From NCBI GenBank assembly GCA_051650265.1, contig JBOFIR010000122.1, positions 1-25,951 of the forward strand: DNA of 25,951 nt, written 5' to 3'. A program made the translations under genes and the position numbers. The notes under the pieces are model-generated. The model made no database searches, was not told the origin of the DNA, and saw only the letters and a program-made list of their open reading frames with translations. The DNA comes from JBOFEH01 sp051650265 (GTDB lineage: Bacteria > Bacillota > Clostridia > Lachnospirales > Cellulosilyticaceae). Of the stretch, positions 21,561 to 25,951 are shown piece by piece. How positions within the stretch are numbered: position 1 is the stretch's first letter; each line of letters opens with the position of its first letter.

Positions 21561-22742
21561 TTAGGCTAAGCTTTTCAATACTTCTTCCAAAACTTGTACA
21601 GCACACCCAACTTCTTCTTCACTCACAATCAGTGGTGGTACAAATCGTATCACATGACTTCCTGCAGCTACGAAGAGTACACCCTTTTCCAGACATGCAT
21701 TGATAATAGCTGCTGCAGGTACCCTCAGTTCAATCCCCTGAATCAGACCTACCCCTCTACGCTGGGCAACTACATCATACTTCGATACAAGTTTAGATAA
21801 CAGCCCCTCTAAGTGTTCTGCTACTTGTTGGATATGCCCCATCAAATTCTCCTCTAGGAGTTCCTCTAGTACCACCTTTGCCGCAGCTGTCACCAATGGA
21901 TTTCCTCCAAATGTTGAGGCATGGTCTCCTGGTACTAGTACAGCAACATCTTCTCGGCACATCATCGCACCTATTGGCACACCGCCTCCGAGCCCCTTTG
22001 CAAGCGTTACCACATCAGGTGTAATGTTAAATTGCTCAAATCCAAACAAAGTCCCCGTCCTTCCAATACCAGTCTGTACTTCATCAATCATAAGAAGTGC
22101 ATCATGTTTTTTGCAGAGTGCCTGCACCTCTTGCAAGAAGCTCTGATCAGCTACTTTGATACCGCCTTCACCTTGGATTACCTCCAAGAGCACTGCGCAG
22201 ACCTGGTCATCCATGATCGTCTTGATACTTTCTACATCATTGAGCGCAGCATACACAAAGTTTGGCATCAATGGCATGAAGTTTTCTTGATATTTGGGCT
22301 GAGCTGTAGCCGTAAGTGCACCACAAGTTCTCCCATGAAATGAATCTTTGAGGGTAACGATTTTTGTTTTGTGTGTATCTTTTTGTTTGCCATATTTCCT
22401 AGCAAGCTTAATGGCTGCCTCATTTGCCTCCGCACCACTATTGCAGAAAAATACCTTATCAAACAAACTATGTTCTACAAGGAGCTTTGCCGCCTTTACT
22501 TGTGGCTTTGTATAATAAAGGTTCGAGATATGCAGCAACTCATCTACTTGTTTCTTTAGTGCCTTTGTGAGTTTTGGGTGATGATATCCTAAGCTATTCA
22601 CTGCAATCCCTGCTGTCATATCGAGGTACTTTTTCCCGACTGTATCATAGACCTCACATCCCTCCCCATGGTCTATTACAATAGGAAAGCGATTGTATGT
22701 CTTCAGTATGTAGTTTTCACCTTCTTCTATCCATGTTTGCAT
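21561..22742 (-). CDS. argD: Acetylornithine aminotransferase
   Basis: The 393-aa PLP enzyme converts N-acetylglutamate semialdehyde and Glu to N-acetylornithine. It belongs to class III aminotransferases: NSGAEANEAAIKLAR at 101-115, FHGRTCGAL at 135-143, the PLP-ring Asp D220 in MIDEVQTGIGRTG, and the Schiff-base lysine K249 in TLAKGLGGG. Length is standard. The ATG lies 16 bp inside the end of argB, with AAGGAGG also within argB, so the two are translationally coupled. In context it is the acetylornithine enzyme, not the succinyl- or ornithine-specific relatives. Confidence 0.96.
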   Translation of the reverse strand: MQTWIEEGENYILKTYNRFPIVIDHGEGCEVYDTVGKKYLDMTAGIAVNSLGYHHPKLTKALKKQVDELLHISNLYYTKPQVKAAKLLVEHSLFDKVFFCNSGAEANEAAIKLARKYGKQKDTHKTKIVTLKDSFHGRTCGALTATAQPKYQENFMPLMPNFVYAALNDVESIKTIMDDQVCAVLLEVIQGEGGIKVADQSFLQEVQALCKKHDALLMIDEVQTGIGRTGTLFGFEQFNITPDVVTLAKGLGGGVPIGAMMCREDVAVLVPGDHASTFGGNPLVTAAAKVVLEELLEENLMGHIQQVAEHLEGLLSKLVSKYDVVAQRRGVGLIQGIELRVPAAAIINACLEKGVLFVAAGSHVIRFVPPLIVSEEEVGCAVQVLEEVLKSLA

Positions 22743-23614
22743 GTTGTTTCCTCCTTATTATAAAGCATTGTTCCAATACCATTGTGTGTATAGATCTCAA
22801 GAATTAATGCATGCTGTACCCTACCATCCAAAATGTGGACCATAGATACACCCTGATCTATTGCCTCAATACAGCACTCTACTTTTGGAATCATTCCCCC
22901 TGCAATAATACCTTCCTTAATATAGCCCAATGCCTCCGATTTGCTTAAGTAAGAGATTAAGCTACTTGGGTCATCTTTATCTTTGAGCACACCCTCTACA
23001 TCCGTAAGGAATACAAGCTTCTCCGCCTTCAGTGCACCTGCAATAGCCACTGCAGCATAGTCTGCATTAATATTGTAGGTATTGCCCGCATCATCTGCTC
23101 CAATAGGTGAGATGACTGGAATAAAATCATTTGCAATCAATGTGTCAATGAGCTGTGTATTCACCTTAACAATCTCACCAACAAATCCAAGATCAACATC
23201 CTTAGTCAGCTTCTTTGTCTCAAGGAGTTTACCATCCTTTCCGCTAATCCCTACTGCATTGCCACCCTGGCTGCTAATCATACTCACAATATTCTTATTC
23301 ACCTTACCTGCTAATACCATCTCGACAACTTCTACTGTCTCTGAGGTTGTCACACGAAGTCCTTGGATAAACTCAGACTTGATCCCCACCTTACTCAACA
23401 TCGTATTGATCTCTGGTCCTCCGCCGTGTACAACGATTGGATTGAGCCCCACAAGCTTGAGGAGGACGATATCTTGCACGATCGTTTCATTAATTGCCGG
23501 ATCAAGCATAGCACTCCCCCCATACTTGATAACTACTTTATTGCCATTAAAAGCTCTAATATAAGGTAACGCTTCTATCAGTACCTTTGCCTTTTCTATA
23601 ATGATATCTGTCAT
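22727..23614 (-). CDS. argB: Acetylglutamate kinase
   Basis: The 295-aa amino-acid kinase phosphorylates N-acetylglutamate. The nucleotide loop IKYGGSAM (K30), the substrate motif VVHGGGPEIN and the C-terminal GGMIPKVECC are all present. An N-terminal helix before the kinase core (IEKAKVLIEALPYIRAFNG) resembles that of arginine-inhibited kinases such as the Thermotoga enzyme, so feedback inhibition by arginine is likely, as expected when ArgJ recycles the acetyl group. GGGGGAG precedes the ATG. It starts 13 bp after argJ and overlaps argD by 16 bp. Confidence 0.97.
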   Translation of the reverse strand: MTDIIIEKAKVLIEALPYIRAFNGNKVVIKYGGSAMLDPAINETIVQDIVLLKLVGLNPIVVHGGGPEINTMLSKVGIKSEFIQGLRVTTSETVEVVEMVLAGKVNKNIVSMISSQGGNAVGISGKDGKLLETKKLTKDVDLGFVGEIVKVNTQLIDTLIANDFIPVISPIGADDAGNTYNINADYAAVAIAGALKAEKLVFLTDVEGVLKDKDDPSSLISYLSKSEALGYIKEGIIAGGMIPKVECCIEAIDQGVSMVHILDGRVQHALILEIYTHNGIGTMLYNKEETTCKHG

Positions 23615-23627
23615 CTTCTACTCCCCC

Positions 23628-24848
23628 TTAACTACGATACTCCCCATTGATTTTCACATAATCATAGCTGAGATCACATCCCCAAGCCACAACATCTTCC
23701 GTGCCCTCATTCATACACACACGAATGGTAATCTCATTTTCTTGTAACACACGTTTGGCTTTTTCTTCACTAAACTTAAGCGGCATCCCTTCTTTGAACA
23801 TGTGCACACACCCTGCACTACTTTCAAGATCAAGTGCGACCAGGCTCACATCAAACTGTTCCCCTGAGTAGCCCATAGCTGCTAAAATACGTCCCCAGTT
23901 CGCATCCTCCCCAAAGAACGCGGTCTTTACCAGACTAGAAGTTAAGATACTTTTTGCAATCGCCTTACCTTTATTAAAATCGCTTACCCCACAAAGCTGT
24001 ACTTCTAGAAGCTTTGTCGCACCCTCACCATCTTTGACAATGGAGATTGCTACATATTTGAGCGCCTCAAATAACATATTACAGAACTTACTATAATCTT
24101 CGCCTTCCGCTTCAATCAATGGATTATTTGCCATCCCATTAGCAAGTACGATGACAGAATCATTGGTACTTGTATCCCCATCCACAGTAATCATATTGAA
24201 TGTGGTATTAATACACTGACTTACTGCTTTTTGTAACATAGGCTGTGTGATATTGATATCTGTTGTTATAAAAGCCAGCATTGTTGCCATATTTGGATGA
24301 ATCATACCTGACCCTTTCCCTATGGCCCCAAGCTTGATCTGAGTCCCACCAATACACTCTTCCAATGCGATCTCTTTTACAAAAGTATCCGTTGTCATAA
24401 TCGCCTCTGCAGCCATGTGACCACTGGCGCGATCTGCCCCTATAAGGCTTGCCACATAACCAATCCCATCATTAATCACTGCCATAGGAAGTGGCACCCC
24501 AATTACACCTGTAGAGCTTACGATGACCTCTTCTTTACTGATACCAAATTGCTCTGCACAAACACTTGCCATCATCTTCGTATCTTCATATCCTTGTGGC
24601 CCTGTCACAGCATTTGCATTACCACTATTAACAACAACAGCCTTTACTTTGCCGCCTGCAGCGAGTACCTCTTGGTCCCATACTACAGGTGCTGCTTTTA
24701 CAATATTTTGCGTGAATGCACCTGCATACACACATGGCATCTCACTATAAATAATTGCCATATCTTTCTTTTGTTTTTTGATCCCTACATGTGCACCGGC
24801 TGCTTGAAATCCCAAAGGTGCTACTATTCCATCTCTATTTAACATCAT
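23628..24848 (-). CDS. argJ: Glutamate N-acetyltransferase / ornithine acetyltransferase
   Basis: The 406-aa precursor is an Ntn-type enzyme that cuts itself before the conserved threonine, here T189 in the NMATMLAF motif, giving alpha and beta chains. It moves the acetyl group from acetylornithine to glutamate; some forms also use acetyl-CoA to make acetylglutamate. Other landmarks are VVVNSGNANA, SSTGVIG, and GEDANWGRILAAMGYSG. The ArgJ route replaces ArgE and makes acetyl cycling possible; no argA is seen, which fits a bifunctional enzyme, but that cannot be decided from sequence. GGAGG lies 7 bp before the first of two ATG codons. argC ends 14 bp upstream. Confidence 0.97.
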   Translation of the reverse strand: MMLNRDGIVAPLGFQAAGAHVGIKKQKKDMAIIYSEMPCVYAGAFTQNIVKAAPVVWDQEVLAAGGKVKAVVVNSGNANAVTGPQGYEDTKMMASVCAEQFGISKEEVIVSSTGVIGVPLPMAVINDGIGYVASLIGADRASGHMAAEAIMTTDTFVKEIALEECIGGTQIKLGAIGKGSGMIHPNMATMLAFITTDINITQPMLQKAVSQCINTTFNMITVDGDTSTNDSVIVLANGMANNPLIEAEGEDYSKFCNMLFEALKYVAISIVKDGEGATKLLEVQLCGVSDFNKGKAIAKSILTSSLVKTAFFGEDANWGRILAAMGYSGEQFDVSLVALDLESSAGCVHMFKEGMPLKFSEEKAKRVLQENEITIRVCMNEGTEDVVAWGCDLSYDYVKINGEYRS

Positions 24849-24862
24849 CTATACTCCTCCTC

Positions 24863-25897
24863 TTAACAAGGGAATAATGGTGGCATATTAATCCCAGTAT
24901 GCTCTTCCCATCCCATCATCACATTCATATTTTGTACCGCTTGCCCCGCTGCGCCCTTCATCATATTATCAATGGCGCTCACGCAGATGATCCTACCTGT
25001 ATCTGCATCAATTTTAAAACTAATATCACAGTAATTTGAGCCTTTTACCCATCTGGTCTCAGCAATCTGACTACTTCCTAATACCCTCACAAACTGCTCC
25101 TGCCCATAATACTTCATATAGATTGCCTTGATATCTTCCTCATCAAGAGGTTGGAGTAGGTCTGCATAGATCGTTGTCAAAATCCCTCTATTCATCGGTA
25201 CAAGGTGTGGTGTAAAAATCACCTTTGAATCCTTGCCGCCAATCTCACTTAGCTGCTCATCTATCTCTGGCGTATGTCTATGGGTCGTTACATTATAAGC
25301 TTTGATACTTTCATTACACTCTGTAAAGTGTGTGCCCAGATTGAGCGCTCTTCCCGCTCCTGTTACCCCTGATTTGGCATCAATAATAATTGACTTCGTC
25401 TTAATAATGCCTTCTTTCACTAGGGGCAGAAGTGTCAAAAGCGAACATGTCACATAGCATCCTGGATTGGCAATCAACTGTGCCTCCTTGACCTTCCCCC
25501 TATTCCATTCAGTCAAACCATAGACTGCTTCTTCTAATAACTGCTCTCCCTCATGTGCCACCGCATACCACTTATCATAAGCATTTTTGCTAAGTCTAAA
25601 ATCTGCACCTAGATCAATCACTTTAGTCTTAGCTAAAAGATTGGGTGTAACCCACTTGCTCGCATGCCCATGTGGTAGTGCAACAAATAAAATATCTACA
25701 TCTATTTGAGATAAATCGTCCTCCACGCAAGTTTCACTAATGAGCTCATTAAAATGAGGATAGACATCTGTATAAGATTTGCCTACATAACTGTGGGAAG
25801 AGAGTGTTACTAACTCTACCTTTGGATGATTGTAGAGTAATCTCACAAGTTCTTCTCCCACATATCCTGTTGATCCTAATATTGCTACTTTCTTCAT
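24863..25897 (-). CDS. argC: N-acetyl-gamma-glutamyl-phosphate reductase
   Basis: The 344-aa NADPH enzyme reduces N-acetylglutamyl phosphate to the semialdehyde. The Rossmann motif GSTGYVGEEL is at 8-17, the catalytic cysteine is C147 in NPGCYVT, and the catalytic histidine lies in THRHTPEID. Length is normal. A purine-rich stretch with GGAGG precedes the ATG. This is the first gene of argC-argJ-argB-argD, the usual order; argF, argG, argH and carAB are not in the window. A promoter and a possible ARG-box-like site lie at the window edge. Confidence 0.97.
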   Translation of the reverse strand: MKKVAILGSTGYVGEELVRLLYNHPKVELVTLSSHSYVGKSYTDVYPHFNELISETCVEDDLSQIDVDILFVALPHGHASKWVTPNLLAKTKVIDLGADFRLSKNAYDKWYAVAHEGEQLLEEAVYGLTEWNRGKVKEAQLIANPGCYVTCSLLTLLPLVKEGIIKTKSIIIDAKSGVTGAGRALNLGTHFTECNESIKAYNVTTHRHTPEIDEQLSEIGGKDSKVIFTPHLVPMNRGILTTIYADLLQPLDEEDIKAIYMKYYGQEQFVRVLGSSQIAETRWVKGSNYCDISFKIDADTGRIICVSAIDNMMKGAAGQAVQNMNVMMGWEEHTGINMPPLFPC

Positions 25898-25921
25898 CTC
25901 CTCTTCCTCCTCTTGTTATAT

Positions 25922-25939
25922 TCTTAATTTTTATTTAAT
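25922..25939 (-). promoter_or_regulatory. Possible ARG-box-like operator upstream of argC
   Basis: The minus strand carries AAATAAAAATTAAG, which agrees at about 12 of 18 positions with the Bacillus ARG-box consensus as I remember it (around GAATAAAAAT). The region is nearly all A and T, so the match may be chance. Confidence 0.25.
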
Positions 25940-25943
25940 TATA

Positions 25944-25951
25944 ATTATACA
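25944..25951 (-). promoter_or_regulatory. -10 element for the arg operon, at the window edge
   Basis: The minus strand begins TG-TATAAT at the last bases of the window, about 46 bp before the argC ATG. The -35 would lie outside the window. Confidence 0.4.

Noticed and set aside
23082..23564. A 160-codon open frame antisense to argB
   Set aside because: Shadow of argB on the opposite strand; the composition is atypical and no start signal is present.
24417..24842. A 141-codon open frame antisense to argJ
   Set aside because: Cys/His-rich shadow translation of argJ without ribosome binding site or recognisable motif.

Overview
The window reads as a housekeeping stretch of a low-GC, Gram-positive Clostridia chromosome, probably Lachnospirales. 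The evidence is AT-rich intergenic DNA, strong GGAGG ribosome binding sites, TTGACA/TATAAT-type promoters, many intrinsic terminators, a GerMN protein, a YitT protein and a yerC-pcrA-ligA-gatCA order that recalls Bacillus subtilis. The LigA variant resembles those I remember from Lachnospiraceae; a genus such as Cellulosilyticum is only a guess. I see no insertion sequence, prophage, CRISPR array, toxin-antitoxin pair or defence island.

Layout, left to right. 1-3400: trigger factor (minus), an unrecognised 147-aa protein with two HTH-like repeats (plus), a DJ-1/PfpI protein (minus) and a CYTH triphosphate tunnel protein (plus). 3440-4340: nine tRNA genes on the minus strand in the order Gly-Arg-His-Gln-Lys-Leu-Gly-Arg-Gln, with a near-consensus promoter and a terminator. 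4383-5923: a minus-strand operon gerMN-rdgB-yfcE. 6038-8308: a large secreted N-acetylmuramoyl-L-alanine amidase. 8472-9710: an MFS transporter. 9793-17480, all minus: PHP phosphatase, yerC, pcrA, a 62-aa protein, ligA, gatC and gatA. 17653-18513: a YitT membrane protein (plus). 18568-20178: divergent trpS and luxS. 20348-25897, all minus: argC-argJ-argB-argD followed by two type I signal peptidases.

Functional themes are protein folding and export (tig, lepB x2), translation fidelity (tRNAs, GatCA, TrpS), genome maintenance (PcrA, LigA, RdgB), the acetylated ornithine branch of arginine synthesis (argCJBD), methyl-cycle recycling with AI-2 production (LuxS), and cell-wall remodelling (amidase).

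I did not find a convincing new multi-gene system. The points most worth a second look are: several NAD+/adenylation-site substitutions in LigA; an inverted repeat that exactly fills the spacer of the yerC promoter; the unrecognised repeat protein at 1588-2031; a 62-aa SHOCT-like protein with its own promoter and a nearby palindrome between pcrA and ligA; and gatC-gatA without gatB. All family assignments rest on reading motifs by eye; no database search was run.
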